From positions 2,914,001 through 2,978,000 of the forward strand of contig NZ_CP062803.1 of assembly GCF_008801925.2 (NCBI RefSeq): 64,000 bases of DNA, read 5' to 3'. This DNA is from Cupriavidus basilensis. GTDB lineage: Bacteria; Pseudomonadota; Gammaproteobacteria; Burkholderiales; Burkholderiaceae. The notes below the pieces were generated by a model that saw only the letters and a list, made by a program, of their open reading frames with translations, had not been told where the DNA came from and made no database searches. Made by a program: the position numbers and the translations under genes. Positions 53,770-64,000 of the stretch are shown piece after piece. How positions within the stretch are numbered: the first letter of the stretch is position 1; the number at the start of each line of letters is the position of its first letter.

Positions 53770-53827
53770 TCGAACTCGCGACCTCAACCTTGGCAAGGTT
53801 GCGCTCTACCAACTGAGCTACTCCCGC
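53752..53827 (-). tRNA. tRNA-Gly (GCC)
   Basis: It is a 76-base cloverleaf with acceptor pairs GCGGGAG/CTCCCGC, discriminator T and encoded CCA. The D-arm is AGCTCAGTTGGTAGAGC, the anticodon loop TTGCCAA (GCC, glycine) and the T-loop GTTCGAGCC. It is intact even though the ICE abuts its 3' end, because the element restores the end sequence. Confidence 0.95.
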
Positions 53828-53994
53828 AGGATCCTGCTAACTTCTTACTTAAAACACAGCTTTTGTGCCAATACCGCTCACATCTCGCTACATTCTTGCT
53901 GCTTTTCGCTTCGTTCGGTTTGTTTCGTCAGAAGCGAGAACAGGATTATTGCAAATCAGCGACGTGGTCGTCAAGCATATTTTTCATCGAACCA

Positions 53995-54597
53995 TCACTT
54001 TTGTGCGGTGGCCTCGCCACTCAGGCCGCTGCGCTCGCGAATCTGCGGCCACGCCAGCTTCATGTAATAGAACATCGACCACAGCGTCAGCACCGCCGCC
54101 ACGTAGATCAGCCATGCGCCGAGCACGGAAGCATCGACGATGCCGAGCAGGCTATCGTTGAAGAGCAGCAGAGGGATCGCGATCATCTGGAAGGTGGTCT
54201 TGAGCTTGCCGAGGAAATTCACCGCGACGCTCTTCGACGCCCCGATCTGCGCCATCCACTCACGCAGCGCGGAGATGGTGATCTCCCGGCCAATGATCAC
54301 CAGCGCGATCAGGTCGGCCACCCGGCCCAGCGCCAGCAGCGACAGCAGCGCGGCCGCCACCATCAGCTTGTCGGCGACCGGATCGAGGAAGGCGCCAAAG
54401 GAAGACGTCTGGTTCCAGCGCCTTGCCAGGAAACCGTCCAGCCAGTCGGTGACTGCGGCCACGATGAAGAAACCGGCTGCCGTCATGTTCTTGGCATGCA
54501 TGGGCAGCCATGCTTCAGGCAGGTAGTACACGCCCACCACGAGGGGAATCATGGCAACACGGAGCCAGGTCAGCAGGATCGGTATATTCAGCGGCAT
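53995..54597 (-). CDS. pgsA: CDP-diacylglycerol-glycerol-3-phosphate 3-phosphatidyltransferase
   Basis: The 200-residue inner-membrane enzyme makes phosphatidylglycerol phosphate, the first committed step to phosphatidylglycerol and cardiolipin. The CDP-alcohol phosphotransferase motif is present in TDWLDGFLARRWNQTSSFGAFLDPVADKLM, with all three Asp of the D-G-A-R-G-D-D pattern. Start 54597 (MPLNIPILLTWLR) is the normal family N-terminus; the frame to 54630 adds 11 residues. It is a host gene next to uvrC. Confidence 0.92.
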   Translation of the reverse strand: MPLNIPILLTWLRVAMIPLVVGVYYLPEAWLPMHAKNMTAAGFFIVAAVTDWLDGFLARRWNQTSSFGAFLDPVADKLMVAAALLSLLALGRVADLIALVIIGREITISALREWMAQIGASKSVAVNFLGKLKTTFQMIAIPLLLFNDSLLGIVDASVLGAWLIYVAAVLTLWSMFYYMKLAWPQIRERSGLSGEATAQK

Positions 54598-54700
54598 GGG
54601 GGCTCGGAACGAAACGACGGCAATGGGCAACGCCGAGATTGTCGCCTATTTCAACGATGGCCGAGCATTTCCTGCCACATGGGCGTCGGATTTGTCCGGA

Positions 54701-56836
54701 TCAATGTAGCTGCCGATAGATTTCCTCGGCCAGCGCGTGCGATATACCATCGACGCTGGCCAGTTCGTCGATGCTGGCCGCGACCACCCCGCGCAGGCCG
54801 CCAAAGCGCGTGAGCAGCTTCTGCCGGCGGCGCGCGCCGACGCCCTCGATCTCCTCCAGCCGCGAGGTGTTGCGCACCTTGGCGCGGCGCGCGCGCATGC
54901 CGGTAATGGCAAAGCGGTGCGCCTCGTCACGAATCTGCGCCACCAGCATCAACGCCGCGCTGCCCTGCCCCAGCTCCAGCGAAGGACGGCCATCGGCGAA
55001 GATCAGCGTCTCCAGCCCGACCTTGCGGCCCTCGCCCTTGGCCACGCCGACCAACAGCCCGATATCGAGGCCAAGCTCCTCGAACACCTGGCGCGCAACC
55101 TCCACCTGACCCTTGCCGCCATCGATCAGCACCACGTTCGGCACCAGCGCCAGCGCACTGGATGCCCCCGCCTCGCCGCCTTGCTCGCCACCCTCGGGGG
55201 CGGGCTCCTGCGCCTGCTCCATCATCTCCACCAGCTTCTGGTAGCGGCGGGTCAGCACCTGACGCATGGCGGCGTAGTCGTCGCCGGGCGTGATGTCCTG
55301 GATGTTGTAGCGGCGGTACTCGGCGTTCTGCATCTCGTGATGGTGGAAGACCACGCAAGACGCTTGCGTGGCCTCGCCAGCGGTGTGACTGATGTCGAAG
55401 CATTCGACCCGCAGCAAAGCGAGGTCTTCCATGTCGATGCCGATCGTCTCGGCCAGCGCCCGCGTACGCGCCTGCTGGCTGCCTTGCTCAGCCAGGCGGC
55501 GTGAAAGCGCCAGCTCGGCGCCCTTCTGCGCCATCTCGAGCCAGGACCGGCGCTGCCCCTGCGGCTGGCGCACCAGCGTGACCTTGCGCCCCGCCTGCAT
55601 CGACAACGCTTCCAACAGGGCCTTGCCTGGCGGCAGGTGGCTCACCACCAGGATCGGCGGCACGGCCTGGTCCAGATAGTGCTGCGCCATGAAGGCGGAC
55701 AACACCTCGGCGGCGATGCGCTCGACCGGTATGCCGGCCGGGCCGCCGGGCGCTGCCGCGCCCTCACCGCCTGCCTCGCCTGGCTCGATCACCGCGCCGG
55801 CACCGATATCCTCGTCCTGGTGCCCAACAATCATCGCGCCTTCCTCGACGTGCGCGGGAAAGTAAGCCTTGTCGCCAAGATGGCGGCCTCCGCGCACCAT
55901 CGCCAGGTTGACGCACGCGCGCCCCCCCTCGACCGCTACCGCAAGCACGTCGATGTCGCTGGACTGCCCGACCTCCTCCACGGCCTGCCGCTTGAGCACG
56001 GTGGACAGCGCGCCGATCTGGTCTCGCACCGCTGCCGCCTGCTCGAACTCCAGCCGCCCGGCGTGCTCTTCCATCTTCGCCTGCAAGCCTTCGAGCACCT
56101 CGTTCTGACGGCCTTGCAGGAAGCGCGCCGCGTTGCTGACATCGCGCGTGTAATCCGCCTCGCTGATGGCGCCCACGCAAGGCCCGGTGCAGCGGTGGAT
56201 CTGGTGCAGCAGGCAAGGCCGCGTGCGATTGGTAAAGACGGTGTCCTCGCAGGTACGCAACTGGAACACGCGCTGCAAGATCTGCATGCTCTCCCGCACA
56301 GCGCCGGCGCTGGGGAACGGCCCGAAATACTGATGCTTGCGGTCAGTGGCACCGCGGTAATAGGCCATGCGCGGGAAGCGATGGCTGGTCAGCTTGACGA
56401 ACGGATACGACTTGTCGTCGCGAAACAGGATGTTGTAGCGCGGCGCCAGCGCCTTGATCAGGTTGTTCTCGAGCAGCAGCGCCTCGGCCTCGGTGCGCAC
56501 CACCGTGGTATCGATGCGCACGATCTTGGCCACCATCATGGCAATGCGCGGCGACAGCAGCGTCTTGTTGAAGTAGCTGGAGACACGCTTTTTCAGGTCG
56601 CGCGCCTTGCCCACGTAAAGGACATTGCCCTGGGCATCGAAGTAGCGATAGACCCCGGGCAGGCCGGGCAATTGCGCAATCACGGCCTTGGCGTCGAACG
56701 GCGTGTCTGGCACAGGTTCGCCGGGCGCCGCGCAAGGGACCGCCAAGGACGCCTTGGCCGGCTGCTCGGGCCGCTCATCCGGCTGGGCGGCAGTGGACGC
56801 GCCCTGATCGTGGGTTTCAGGTTCCTGCTGGGACAT
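54701..56836 (-). CDS. uvrC: Excinuclease ABC subunit C
   Basis: The ~711-residue nuclease makes both incisions in nucleotide excision repair with UvrAB. The N-terminal GIY-YIG domain ([27 protein letters not shown]), UVR region (around residue 255, [24 protein letters not shown]) and RNase H-like C-nuclease ([20 protein letters not shown] and VLIDGGKGQ) are present, with helix-hairpin-helix motifs at the C-terminus. It has a long low-complexity N-terminal lead. The start could be 56836 or 56872; no strong ribosome site decides it. Confidence 0.93.
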   Translation of the reverse strand: MSQQEPETHDQGASTAAQPDERPEQPAKASLAVPCAAPGEPVPDTPFDAKAVIAQLPGLPGVYRYFDAQGNVLYVGKARDLKKRVSSYFNKTLLSPRIAMMVAKIVRIDTTVVRTEAEALLLENNLIKALAPRYNILFRDDKSYPFVKLTSHRFPRMAYYRGATDRKHQYFGPFPSAGAVRESMQILQRVFQLRTCEDTVFTNRTRPCLLHQIHRCTGPCVGAISEADYTRDVSNAARFLQGRQNEVLEGLQAKMEEHAGRLEFEQAAAVRDQIGALSTVLKRQAVEEVGQSSDIDVLAVAVEGGRACVNLAMVRGGRHLGDKAYFPAHVEEGAMIVGHQDEDIGAGAVIEPGEAGGEGAAAPGGPAGIPVERIAAEVLSAFMAQHYLDQAVPPILVVSHLPPGKALLEALSMQAGRKVTLVRQPQGQRRSWLEMAQKGAELALSRRLAEQGSQQARTRALAETIGIDMEDLALLRVECFDISHTAGEATQASCVVFHHHEMQNAEYRRYNIQDITPGDDYAAMRQVLTRRYQKLVEMMEQAQEPAPEGGEQGGEAGASSALALVPNVVLIDGGKGQVEVARQVFEELGLDIGLLVGVAKGEGRKVGLETLIFADGRPSLELGQGSAALMLVAQIRDEAHRFAITGMRARRAKVRNTSRLEEIEGVGARRRQKLLTRFGGLRGVVAASIDELASVDGISHALAEEIYRQLH

Positions 56837-56948
56837 CGGTAGCGAATTGACCGTGGGTTGGCTGTTGGCGCGCATGCCCGGCTGGGCCAAGCCGCAACAA
56901 GCTCTAAAATTGCAAGTTTAGAGCAAATCCTTGCGGAGCCCCGCCACC

Positions 56949-58151
56949 ATGCCCACTCAGCCCGATCGCGCCATCCGCTCCTGGGACATCTTCTGCACAG
57001 TCATCGACAACTATGGCGATATCGGCGTCTGCTGGCGACTGGCACGGCAGTTGGCCCAGGAACACGGCCACGCGGTACGCCTGTGGGTGGATGACCTGGC
57101 CAGCTTCGCGCGCCTTGCGCCAGGCCTCAACGTCGCCGCCCCAGAGCAAGTGCTTGCCGGCGTGACGATTCGCCCGTGGCGGCGCGCGGACCAGGAAAGC
57201 GCCGAGGAGAGCGCCGCGCGCTTCGCGGGGGTCACGCCGCACGATGCGGTGATCGAATCCTTCGCTTGCGACCTGCCGGCCACGTTCCTGGCCGCCATGG
57301 CTGCATGCGAGCCCAAGCCGGCCTGGATCAATCTCGAATACATGAGCGCCGAGCCCTGGGTCAGGGAACACCACGGCATGGCCTCGCCCCATCCGCGCCT
57401 GCCACTGGTCAAGTACTTCTTCTTCCCCGGCTTCGAGCCCGGCACGGGCGGCCTGCTGCGCGAAGCCATGCTCGGCATGCAACGCGAGCACCTGCGCACC
57501 AGCCCCGCTGCCCAAGCGGCGCTCTGGCATCGCCTTGGCTTCCAGCCCATCGACGGCGCGCTGAAAGTCAGTCTGTTCGCATATGCCAATGCTGCGTTGC
57601 CAGCGCTGCTCGCACAATGGCGGGATGGCCCGGACCCGGTCCAGTGCCTGGTCCCGGCCGGCCTGGCGGCGCAGCAGGCAAGCGAATGGTTCGGGGCGGC
57701 CGGTTGCGTGCCCGGCAGCGCCTTCGCGCGCGGCAACCTGACCGTGCAGGTGGTGCCCTTTGTGCGCCAGGAGCACTACGATGAACTGCTCTGGCTATGT
57801 GACCTGAACTTCGTGCGTGGCGAGGATTCATTCGTGCGCGCACAGTGGGCTGGCCGGCCCTTTGTCTGGCATATCTACCCGCAATCCGACGCCGCGCACA
57901 TGGTCAAGCTCGATGCCTTCCTGGCTCTGTTCCGGCATCGGTTGGAACAAAGCGGCCAGATTGAGGTTGCCAACGCACTTTCCACCTTCTGGCACAGCTG
58001 GAATAAGGAGGGTGAATCACCTGATTGGTCGCGCCTGCGCGCCCATCTACCCGTGCTGGGTGCCGCCACCGAGCAGTGGCAGCGCAGCCTGCAGCACCTT
58101 GGCGACCTGGCCGCAAATCTCGTGGCCTTCTGCGAAAATCGGGTAAAATAA
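56949..58151 (+). CDS. earP: EF-P arginine rhamnosyltransferase EarP
   Basis: The 400-residue glycosyltransferase (DUF2331) transfers rhamnose from TDP-rhamnose to Arg32 of elongation factor P. WDIFCTVIDNYGDIGVCWRLARQL is the diagnostic N-terminus; the C-terminal domain contains FVRGEDSFVRAQWAGRPFVWHIYPQ. ATG 56949 is preferred over the TTG at 56931. It is divergent from uvrC, and its substrate gene efp follows directly downstream. Confidence 0.95.
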   Translation: MPTQPDRAIRSWDIFCTVIDNYGDIGVCWRLARQLAQEHGHAVRLWVDDLASFARLAPGLNVAAPEQVLAGVTIRPWRRADQESAEESAARFAGVTPHDAVIESFACDLPATFLAAMAACEPKPAWINLEYMSAEPWVREHHGMASPHPRLPLVKYFFFPGFEPGTGGLLREAMLGMQREHLRTSPAAQAALWHRLGFQPIDGALKVSLFAYANAALPALLAQWRDGPDPVQCLVPAGLAAQQASEWFGAAGCVPGSAFARGNLTVQVVPFVRQEHYDELLWLCDLNFVRGEDSFVRAQWAGRPFVWHIYPQSDAAHMVKLDAFLALFRHRLEQSGQIEVANALSTFWHSWNKEGESPDWSRLRAHLPVLGAATEQWQRSLQHLGDLAANLVAFCENRVK

Positions 58152-58277
58152 TGGGTTATTTTGATGGTGACCAGGCCGGAAGACGGAAACGCCCCGCGCA
58201 AGCTTGCGCGCAGTGTGTCGGCAGAGCGCCTTCGCCATACCGAATTCCGAGACATTCTTTTTCAGGAAATAGTTCAG

Positions 58278-58838
58278 ATGAAAACCGCACAAGAACTCCG
58301 CGTCGGCAACGTATTCATGATCGGTACCGACCCGATGGTCGTGCAGAAGGCTGAGTACAACAAGTCGGGCCGCAACTCCGCCGTGGTCAAGATGAAGTAC
58401 AAGAACCTGCTGACGGAAGCCCCGGGTGAATCCGTCTTCAAGGCTGACGACAAGTTTGAAGTCGTGATGCTGGAACGCCGCGAATGCACCTACTCGTACT
58501 TCGCCGACCCGATGTACGTGTTCATGGATACCGACTTCAACCAGTACGAAGTCGAGCAGGACAGCATGGGTGACTCGCTGAACTACCTCGAAGACGGCAT
58601 GACCGTCGAAGTGGTGTTCTACAACGACAAGGCCATCTCGGTGGATATGCCGACCACGCTGGTCCGCGAGATCACCTACACCGAGCCGGCAGTCAAGGGC
58701 GACACCTCGTCGGGCAAGGTGCTCAAGGGCGCCAAGATCAACACCGGCTTCGAGCTGCAGGTGCCGCTGTTCTGCAACATCGGCGACAAGATCGAAATCG
58801 ACACCCGTACCGGCGAATACCGCAGCCGCGCAAACTAA
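58278..58838 (+). CDS. efp: Elongation factor P
   Basis: The 186-residue translation factor rescues ribosomes stalled at polyproline. It has the three-beta-barrel family pattern, ending [18 protein letters not shown]. Residue 32 is Arg (KSGRNSAVV), the site rhamnosylated by EarP, rather than Lys for EpmA. The start at 58278 gives the normal length; the frame from 58161 is too long. A strong terminator follows at 58888-58909. Confidence 0.96.
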   Translation: MKTAQELRVGNVFMIGTDPMVVQKAEYNKSGRNSAVVKMKYKNLLTEAPGESVFKADDKFEVVMLERRECTYSYFADPMYVFMDTDFNQYEVEQDSMGDSLNYLEDGMTVEVVFYNDKAISVDMPTTLVREITYTEPAVKGDTSSGKVLKGAKINTGFELQVPLFCNIGDKIEIDTRTGEYRSRAN

Positions 58839-58887
58839 GCGCAGCTGATTCGCCGCCATCCGCAGCGCGGGTGGCGCAACGGAAAAA

Positions 58888-58909
58888 GGGCAGCTTCGGC
58901 TGCCCTTTT
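58888..58909. terminator. Terminator between efp and nagZ
   Basis: GGGCAGC-TTCG-GCTGCCC stem-loop flanked by A-run and T-run; works for both convergent genes. Confidence 0.88.
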
Positions 58910-58948
58910 CCTTTCCCCGCTGCTTGCCGGCCTTCGGCCAATGCAGCG

Positions 58949-59998
58949 TCAGGCAATCAAGCTGTGGCGCTTGAGCACGCGCATGGCGGCGGCGTACTCC
59001 GCCTCTTGCATCAGCTTGTTCCAGTCCAGCGGCTTGCGGCGCCCGAACAGGCGGCGGATACGGCGTTGCGAGGTCTTGCCGATACGCACATCGAGCTCAT
59101 CCAGCAACTGGTCGGCCCGCTCCGGATGGTTGCAGATCAGCACCATGTCGCATCCGGCGCCCAAGGCAGCACGCGCGGCCTCGGTCACCGTGCCCGCGAC
59201 GCTGGCCCCTTCCATGCTCAGATCGTCGCTGAAGATCACGCCTTCGAAGCCCAACTGGGTACGCAGCACGTCCTGCAGCCAGTAGCGCGAGAAGCCGGCC
59301 GGGTGCGGGTCGACCTTGGGGTAGATCACGTGCGCCGGCATCACCGATGACAGCGTCATCCCCATCCACTCGTAAGGGCGCGCGTCCTGCGAGAGGATCT
59401 CGTCAAGGCCGCGCTCGTCCACCGGCACGGCCACGTGCGAATCCGCGGCCACAAAGCCGTGCCCCGGGAAGTGCTTGCCGCAATTGGCCATGCCGGCAAG
59501 CAGCAGGCCGTGAGTCAGGTGGTTGGCAAGCATGGTCACCACACGCGGGTCAGCGTGGAAGGCTCGGTCGCCGATCACGGCGCTGAGACCGTAGTCCAGG
59601 TCGAGCACAGGGGTGAAGCTCAGGTCGATATCGCAGGCGCGCAATTCGGCCGCCAGCACGTAGCCGCAGGCCACGGCCGCCTTGGTTGCCGCCAGCACGT
59701 CCTGGTCCCACAACGCGCCAAGCCGGGCCATGGCCGGCAGGTGCGTGAAGCCGTCGGTCTTGGCGCGCTGCACCCGGCCACCCTCGTGATCGATGCAGAT
59801 CAGCACATCGTCGCGCACGGTGCGGATCTCATGCGTCAGTGCCTGCAGCTGCGCACGCGATTCGAAGTTGCGCGCGAACAGGATCACGCCACCGGTCAGC
59901 GGGTGAGAAATGCGGCGGACATCGTCCGCATCGAGCTGCTTGCCTTTGACATCGAGTACAACCGGACCCGGCCGTTTACCGGGAATCTTCTTGATCAT
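58949..59998 (-). CDS. nagZ: Beta-N-acetylhexosaminidase NagZ
   Basis: The 349-residue family GH3 cytoplasmic enzyme removes N-acetylglucosamine from anhydromuropeptides in peptidoglycan recycling. The family signature [16 protein letters not shown] supplies the catalytic His and binding residues; the nucleophile Asp lies in [12 protein letters not shown]. Its start overlaps the acpS stop by 4 bases (ATGA), so it is the last gene of the rnc-era-recO-pdxJ-acpS-nagZ unit. Confidence 0.95.
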   Translation of the reverse strand: MIKKIPGKRPGPVVLDVKGKQLDADDVRRISHPLTGGVILFARNFESRAQLQALTHEIRTVRDDVLICIDHEGGRVQRAKTDGFTHLPAMARLGALWDQDVLAATKAAVACGYVLAAELRACDIDLSFTPVLDLDYGLSAVIGDRAFHADPRVVTMLANHLTHGLLLAGMANCGKHFPGHGFVAADSHVAVPVDERGLDEILSQDARPYEWMGMTLSSVMPAHVIYPKVDPHPAGFSRYWLQDVLRTQLGFEGVIFSDDLSMEGASVAGTVTEAARAALGAGCDMVLICNHPERADQLLDELDVRIGKTSQRRIRRLFGRRKPLDWNKLMQEAEYAAAMRVLKRHSLIA

Positions 59999-60438
59999 TT
60001 GGATTCTTCACTAGGCTGGGAGGCAAGCGGCGGGCTGACGCCAGCGCCGCCCGGCTCGGCAATCGCAAAAGCGACCGCATAATCATGTTCGTCGCTGACA
60101 CTGACCCGTACCACGAGGCCGCGCTCCCGCAGCCAGGCGTCGAGCTCGCCGTGGCAATGCGGATACGGCTCGCCGGAGGGCAGGTTCAGCAGCTCCATCG
60201 CGCGCCAGGTCATTGGCCAGCGCATGCCCAGGCCGATCGCCTTGGAGAAGGCCTCCTTGGCGGCGAAACGCGTGGCCAGGAAAGCGAGCCCGCGTTTTTC
60301 CGAGCGCGCCTTGCGGGCGTGGTACTTTTGGAGTTCCTGCGGACCAAGCACCTTCTCGGCAAACCGGCCGCGCGTGCGCTCCATCACGCCCTGCACGCGA
60401 TCGATCTGGATGATGTCGGTGCCGATGCCGTAGATCAC
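59995..60438 (-). CDS. acpS: Holo-[acyl-carrier-protein] synthase
   Basis: The 147-residue phosphopantetheinyl transferase activates ACP with CoA. Motifs [12 protein letters not shown] (Mg-binding Asp) and [12 protein letters not shown] (Glu and Lys) are present. GTG at 60438 is used because it overlaps the pdxJ stop (GTGA) and yields the usual VIYGIGTD start; there is no nearby ATG. The C-terminus is ~15 residues longer than usual. Confidence 0.93.
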   Translation of the reverse strand: MIYGIGTDIIQIDRVQGVMERTRGRFAEKVLGPQELQKYHARKARSEKRGLAFLATRFAAKEAFSKAIGLGMRWPMTWRAMELLNLPSGEPYPHCHGELDAWLRERGLVVRVSVSDEHDYAVAFAIAEPGGAGVSPPLASQPSEESK

Positions 60439-61217
60439 GCTGCGGTGTCCGGGCGTGGATAGGTGGTACCGAGACGCGCGGCGACCATGATGGCCTTCAT
60501 CTCGCGCACGGCGTTCTGCCAGCCGACAAAGACCGCATGCGCGACGATGGCGTGGCCGATATTCAGTTCCTTGATGCCATGCAGCGCGGCCACCGGCTGC
60601 ACATTGGTGTAGTGCAGGCCGTGGCCGGCGTTGACCACCAGACCGAGCCGCACGCCGGCATCGACGCCTTCGGCGACGCGGCGCAGCTCGGTAGCCTGCT
60701 CCTCGGCCGAATGCGCATCGGCGTAGCGCCCGGTGTGCAGTTCCACCACCGGCGCGCCGCAAGCGGCAGCGGCTTCGATCTGCTCGACCTGCGCATCGAT
60801 GAACAGCGAGACGCGAATGCCCGCGTCGGCCAGTTGGCGGCAGGCGGCCTTGACCTGCTCGAAGCGCCCGGCTACGTCCAGGCCGCCTTCGGTGGTGACT
60901 TCCTCGCGCCGCTCGGGCACCAGGCAGACATCCTGCGGACGGATCCCGCAGGCAATGTCGAGCATTTCCTGGGTGATCGCGCACTCCAGGTTCATGCGCG
61001 TGGCCAGCAGCGGGCGCAGCGCGTGCACGTCGGCGTCGCGGATATGGCGGCGGTCTTCGCGCAGGTGCAGCGTGATCAGGTCGGCGCCGGCCTGCTCGGC
61101 CTGCAGCGCTGCCTGGATCGGATCGGGATAGACCGTGCCGCGCGCATTGCGCAGCGTGGCCACGTGGTCGATATTGACGCCAAGGTCGATGACGCCGGGA
61201 TGCGCGTGGAAGATCAT
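60435..61217 (-). CDS. pdxJ: Pyridoxine 5'-phosphate synthase
   Basis: The 260-residue TIM-barrel enzyme joins 1-deoxyxylulose 5-phosphate with 3-amino-2-oxopropyl phosphate in vitamin B6 synthesis. The signature [22 protein letters not shown] and the [15 protein letters not shown] loop are intact, as are the Glu/His residues in LECAITQEM and NAGHGLHY. It overlaps acpS by 4 bases and follows recO in the same operon. Confidence 0.95.
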   Translation of the reverse strand: MIFHAHPGVIDLGVNIDHVATLRNARGTVYPDPIQAALQAEQAGADLITLHLREDRRHIRDADVHALRPLLATRMNLECAITQEMLDIACGIRPQDVCLVPERREEVTTEGGLDVAGRFEQVKAACRQLADAGIRVSLFIDAQVEQIEAAAACGAPVVELHTGRYADAHSAEEQATELRRVAEGVDAGVRLGLVVNAGHGLHYTNVQPVAALHGIKELNIGHAIVAHAVFVGWQNAVREMKAIMVAARLGTTYPRPDTAA

Positions 61218-61247
61218 GCGGGTGGGCTCTAAAGGCTCGGAAACAAA

Positions 61248-62126
61248 TCAGAGATAGTGCAGGTCGATCAGAATCTGGCGCGTCTTCAGCGGCGCGCCTT
61301 GCAGATAATAATGCAGCAGGAAGCGCATCAGGGCACGACTTTGCGTGACAGTTTGTATACGGCTATAGTCGTCCTGCGACATGTCGAGCAGCGTCTGGCC
61401 GGAAACCACCGGCCAGGATGACGGATCGCTGGCCTGCGCGCGACGCACGCCGCGCTCAGGCTGGTAAACGTAGTCCAGCTCCGGCTCGACCGTCTCGCCG
61501 GAATTGGCGCACTCATCGAAAGCCACCGCAAAGCCGGTTTCCTGCAACAGCACACGCTCAAAGCCGCGCAGCACCAGTCCGGCCGGCTCGCCGTGCGAGA
61601 GTTGGGTCAGCGTGGCCATGTACTGGCGAAACAGGGTAACGTGGGCGTCTTCGCGGGCGCAAAACCGCAGCAACAATTCGTTGAGATAAAAACCTGAGAG
61701 CAAGGCGTCGCTTGCCAGCGGCAGCATGCCGCCAACCCACTCCGCGCGTGTCAGCGTCTTGACCTCGCCGCGGCCGCTCCATGACAGCGAGATCGGCTGG
61801 AAATGCTGGAGTACCGGGCGCAGCGCCGAATGCGGCCGCTTGGCGCCCTTGGCCACCATGGCGACGCGCCCGTGGTCACGCGTGAACACGTCGAGGATCA
61901 GGCTGGTTTCGCGGTAAGGCCAGGCATGCAGCACGAAGCCGGGCTGGTTGGCGACGCGCAGCTCGGTGCGCGCCGGCACAATGCGCAACGCGCGATCCAT
62001 CATCGCGCGTTGCTCCGCCACTGCCATGCCAGGCACGGCATGGCTGCCCAGCAGTTCGGCGGCTTCTTCCACCACCGGGTCAATGCGGCGGGCCTTCAGG
62101 GCAGGCCCGCCCGCTCTATCACTCAT
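61248..62126 (-). CDS. recO: DNA repair protein RecO
   Basis: The 292-residue protein of RecFOR-dependent gap repair loads RecA on SSB-coated DNA. The N-terminal OB fold ([35 protein letters not shown]) and helical C-terminal part are recognisable. The N-terminus is about 55 residues longer than usual; the start overlaps the era stop by 8 bases. An internal start nearer residue 45 is possible. Confidence 0.92.
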   Translation of the reverse strand: MSDRAGGPALKARRIDPVVEEAAELLGSHAVPGMAVAEQRAMMDRALRIVPARTELRVANQPGFVLHAWPYRETSLILDVFTRDHGRVAMVAKGAKRPHSALRPVLQHFQPISLSWSGRGEVKTLTRAEWVGGMLPLASDALLSGFYLNELLLRFCAREDAHVTLFRQYMATLTQLSHGEPAGLVLRGFERVLLQETGFAVAFDECANSGETVEPELDYVYQPERGVRRAQASDPSSWPVVSGQTLLDMSQDDYSRIQTVTQSRALMRFLLHYYLQGAPLKTRQILIDLHYL

Positions 62127-63054
62127 AGCCGTAGGCGCGCAATCCAGCTTCGTTGTCGGCCCAGCCGCTCTTGACCTTGATGAACATCTCCAGGTAGACC
62201 TTGCCGTCGAACAGCTTCTCCATGTCGATGCGGGCCTCCGTGGAAATGGTCTTGAGCTTGGCGCCCTTGTTGCCGATGATCATGGCCTTGTGCCCGTCGC
62301 GCTCGACCAGGATGGTGGCAAAGATGCGCCGCAGCCGGCCTTCGGTCTCGAATTTCTCGATGATGACCGTGCTAGTGTAGGGCAACTCGTCACCGGTCCA
62401 GCGGAAGACTTTCTCGCGGATGATCTCCGAGGCCATGAAGCGCTCGCTGCGATCGGTCATGGAGTCGGCGTCGTACATCGGCTCGCCTTCCGGCAAGTAA
62501 GGCCGGATGATGGCGAGCAGGCGTTCGATGTGATCGTGCGTCTTGGCCGACATCGGCACCACTTCCGCGAACTGGAACTGGTGTCCCATCTTTTCCAGGA
62601 AGGGCATCATCACCTCTGCCCGATCCGCGCCAAGGCGATCCAGCTTGTTGGTGACCAGCAGCACCGGCACTTTCTTGGGCAGCAGCGACAGCACCTTCTC
62701 GTCGTCGGCGCCGTAGTAGCCGGCCTCGACCACGAACAGCACCAGGTCCACCGACGACAGGGTCGAGGTGACGGCACGGTTCAGCGAGCGGTTCAGCGCG
62801 CTGGCATGGCGGGTCTGGAAACCCGGCGTATCGACGAAGACGAACTGGGCGTCCTCGGTGGTCTGGATGCCAACGATGCGGTGGCGCGTGGTCTGCGCCT
62901 TGCGGGAGGTGATGCTGACCTTCTGGCCAACCAGCGCGTTCATCAGCGTGGACTTGCCGACGTTGGGACGCCCGACAATAGCCACGGTGCCGCAACGAAA
63001 GGCTGCGCCTGGGGTACCCGCGGCGTCTTGCTGCGGATTGGTAGATTCGGTCAT
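62119..63054 (-). CDS. era: GTPase Era
   Basis: The 311-residue ribosome-assembly GTPase binds 16S rRNA. G1 GRPNVGKS, G3 DTPG, G4 TNKLD and a C-terminal KH domain ([23 protein letters not shown]) are present. The start overlaps rnc by 4 bases. It lies between rnc and recO as in most beta- and gamma-proteobacteria. Confidence 0.96.
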   Translation of the reverse strand: MTESTNPQQDAAGTPGAAFRCGTVAIVGRPNVGKSTLMNALVGQKVSITSRKAQTTRHRIVGIQTTEDAQFVFVDTPGFQTRHASALNRSLNRAVTSTLSSVDLVLFVVEAGYYGADDEKVLSLLPKKVPVLLVTNKLDRLGADRAEVMMPFLEKMGHQFQFAEVVPMSAKTHDHIERLLAIIRPYLPEGEPMYDADSMTDRSERFMASEIIREKVFRWTGDELPYTSTVIIEKFETEGRLRRIFATILVERDGHKAMIIGNKGAKLKTISTEARIDMEKLFDGKVYLEMFIKVKSGWADNEAGLRAYGYE

Positions 63055-63821
63055 TCCTTCAACCTGAGAGACAACTGGGGATCGGGCGGCACCGGCTGCT
63101 TGCGCGTCTTGCCGGTGCGCTCGGCCCGGCTGCGCTTGAGCAACTGGGGCACGAGCTTTTGCACCTCGTCGAGCGCCAGCTTGGCGGCGGCTTGCTCGGC
63201 GGCACGGCGCGACGCGCCAGTACCGAACACCCGCACTTCCAGTTTAGGCACGGTGCACTCGACTTCAAACTGCTGATTATGCGCGGCGCCATGGGTGGCG
63301 ATCACGTTATATTGCGGCAGGGCTATCTTGTGGCCTTGCAGGTACTCCTGCAACAGCGTCTTGGCATCCTTGCCCAGCGTGCGCGGATCCACCTGCTCGA
63401 GGATGGGGATGTAGAGCTTGCGGATCAGTGTGCGCGCACCTTCGAAGCCGGCATCGAGGAATACGGCGCCGACGATGGCTTCCAGCGCATCGGCAAGAAT
63501 CGAAGGGCGGCGGAAACCGCCGCTCTTCAGTTCGCCCTCACCCAGGCGCAGCGCCTCGGACAACTGCAGCATCTGGGCAATTTCATACAGCGCCTGCTGC
63601 TTGACCAGGTTGGCGCGCACGCGGGAGAGATCGCCTTCGTCGAGCTTGCTGAACATGCCGTACAGCATATCGGCCACGGCGCAGTTCAGCACCGAATCGC
63701 CCAGGAATTCCAGGCGCTCGTTGTGCAAGGCACTGTGGCTGCGGTGCGTCAGCGCCTGCTGCAGCAATTCTGGCTTGCTGAAGCGGTAGCCGAGGCGTTG
63801 CTGCAAGGCATCGAGGTTCAT
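63051..63821 (-). CDS. rnc: Ribonuclease III
   Basis: The 256-residue enzyme cuts double-stranded RNA in rRNA processing. The catalytic signature [12 protein letters not shown], the second acidic motif [13 protein letters not shown] and a C-terminal double-stranded RNA-binding domain (about residues 155-225) are present. It overlaps era by ATGA and starts just 1 base after the stop of the preceding DUF4845 gene. Confidence 0.96.
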   Translation of the reverse strand: MNLDALQQRLGYRFSKPELLQQALTHRSHSALHNERLEFLGDSVLNCAVADMLYGMFSKLDEGDLSRVRANLVKQQALYEIAQMLQLSEALRLGEGELKSGGFRRPSILADALEAIVGAVFLDAGFEGARTLIRKLYIPILEQVDPRTLGKDAKTLLQEYLQGHKIALPQYNVIATHGAAHNQQFEVECTVPKLEVRVFGTGASRRAAEQAAAKLALDEVQKLVPQLLKRSRAERTGKTRKQPVPPDPQLSLRLKE

Positions 63822-63822
63822 G

Positions 63823-63999
63823 TCAGTACTGCGTTCCCGAATAGGTAATCATAAGGCTCAGAGGGCCGTATAACGGCACCTCGTTACGGTAGGAAAAACC
63901 CACCGAGCGGATCGTGCCATTGTCGTCCTCGTGAATGTCCAGATCGTCGCTGCGCACAGCGGTGATACGGTCAATCTGTGCTTGCTTGGCGAAATAATC
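63823..63999 (-). CDS. DUF4845 family protein (partial, C-terminus)
   Basis: The last 58 codons of a gene that continues beyond the window read [15 protein letters not shown] and on to [17 protein letters not shown]. This matches the DUF4845 membrane-anchored protein usually encoded just before rnc and after lepB. Its function is unknown. The stop lies 1 base before the rnc start. Confidence 0.8.
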   Translation of the reverse strand, partial: DYFAKQAQIDRITAVRSDDLDIHEDDNGTIRSVGFSYRNEVPLYGPLSLMITYSGTQY

Positions 64000-64000
64000 G

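Overview
The window looks like a Burkholderiaceae-type beta-proteobacterial chromosome, close to Cupriavidus or Ralstonia. The evidence is high GC, the host gene order rnc-era-recO-pdxJ-acpS-nagZ and efp/earP-uvrC-pgsA, and an EarP-type rhamnosylation target (Arg32) in EF-P. The genus is an inference. Roughly bases 1-53751 are part of a large integrating and conjugative element (ICE) of the ICEclc/PAGI-2 kind. It sits at the 3' end of a tRNA-Gly(GCC) gene (53752-53827, minus) with its integrase next to the tRNA. The other ICE end lies left of the window. Bases 53828-64000 are ordinary host chromosome.

Layout: (1) 1-13410, type IV secretion/mating-pair genes, mostly one plus-strand operon with overlapping stop/start codons: the TIGR03750-03746-03749-03752-03751 families, the VirB4-type ATPase, a DsbA-like protein, a RadC-like protein, then TIGR03757-03756-03755, a small membrane protein and a TraG-N protein, with a convergent DUF3742 gene. 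(2) 13495-14766, a RES toxin/antitoxin pair, divergent from a MobH-type TraI relaxase (15083-16954); the gap between them carries nested inverted repeats. (3) 17005-21890, a kdsA paralogue, a glutaredoxin, a tandem DUF305 protein, a GntR regulator with a SnoaL-like secreted protein, and a ClbS/DfsB-like protein. (4) 21937-27164, an IS3-family element plus an AT-rich MerA-like flavoprotein/TetR module inserted in the 3' end of an MFS gene. (5) 27244-43512, zinc/cadmium/cobalt/nickel genes: MerR, an RND adaptor remnant, a Zn/Cd P-type ATPase, CDF plus ArsR, RcnR plus an NreB-like MFS, a czcC remnant broken by an IS5-family element, czcB/czcA-like genes, lpdA, and a second ArsR. (6) 43682-48382, copper genes: copA, cueR, fdx, glutaredoxin, a decayed MauE gene and a CopZ-like chaperone. 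(7) 48422-51515, gene debris (lrp/hpd), LysR, Xre and a stand-alone LysR effector domain. (8) The integrase, 51582-53525.

Regulation can be read from DNA motifs. Four promoters have the 19-bp -35/-10 spacing of MerR/CueR activators; three of them fit a CueR regulon (DUF305 operon, copA, copZ). Six imperfect palindromes of ArsR/SmtB type occur, five of them before metal-related genes, and the element carries two alpha5-type ArsR genes. A G-tract palindrome lies before rcnR, and two TetR-type boxes lie before the MerA-like gene.

The most unusual observation is that the integrase has a C-terminal domain (residues ~494-610) clearly homologous to the antitoxin of the RES toxin-antitoxin pair on the same element (about 44 identities over about 112 positions by hand alignment). 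This suggests a recombinase that may share DNA or toxin recognition with the element's own addiction module. Other notable points are several gene-decay events: an 8-bp tandem duplication that frameshifts a DUF4148 gene, two in-frame amber stops between glutaredoxin and MauE, an internally deleted czcC, and a head-to-head lrp/hpd deletion scar.
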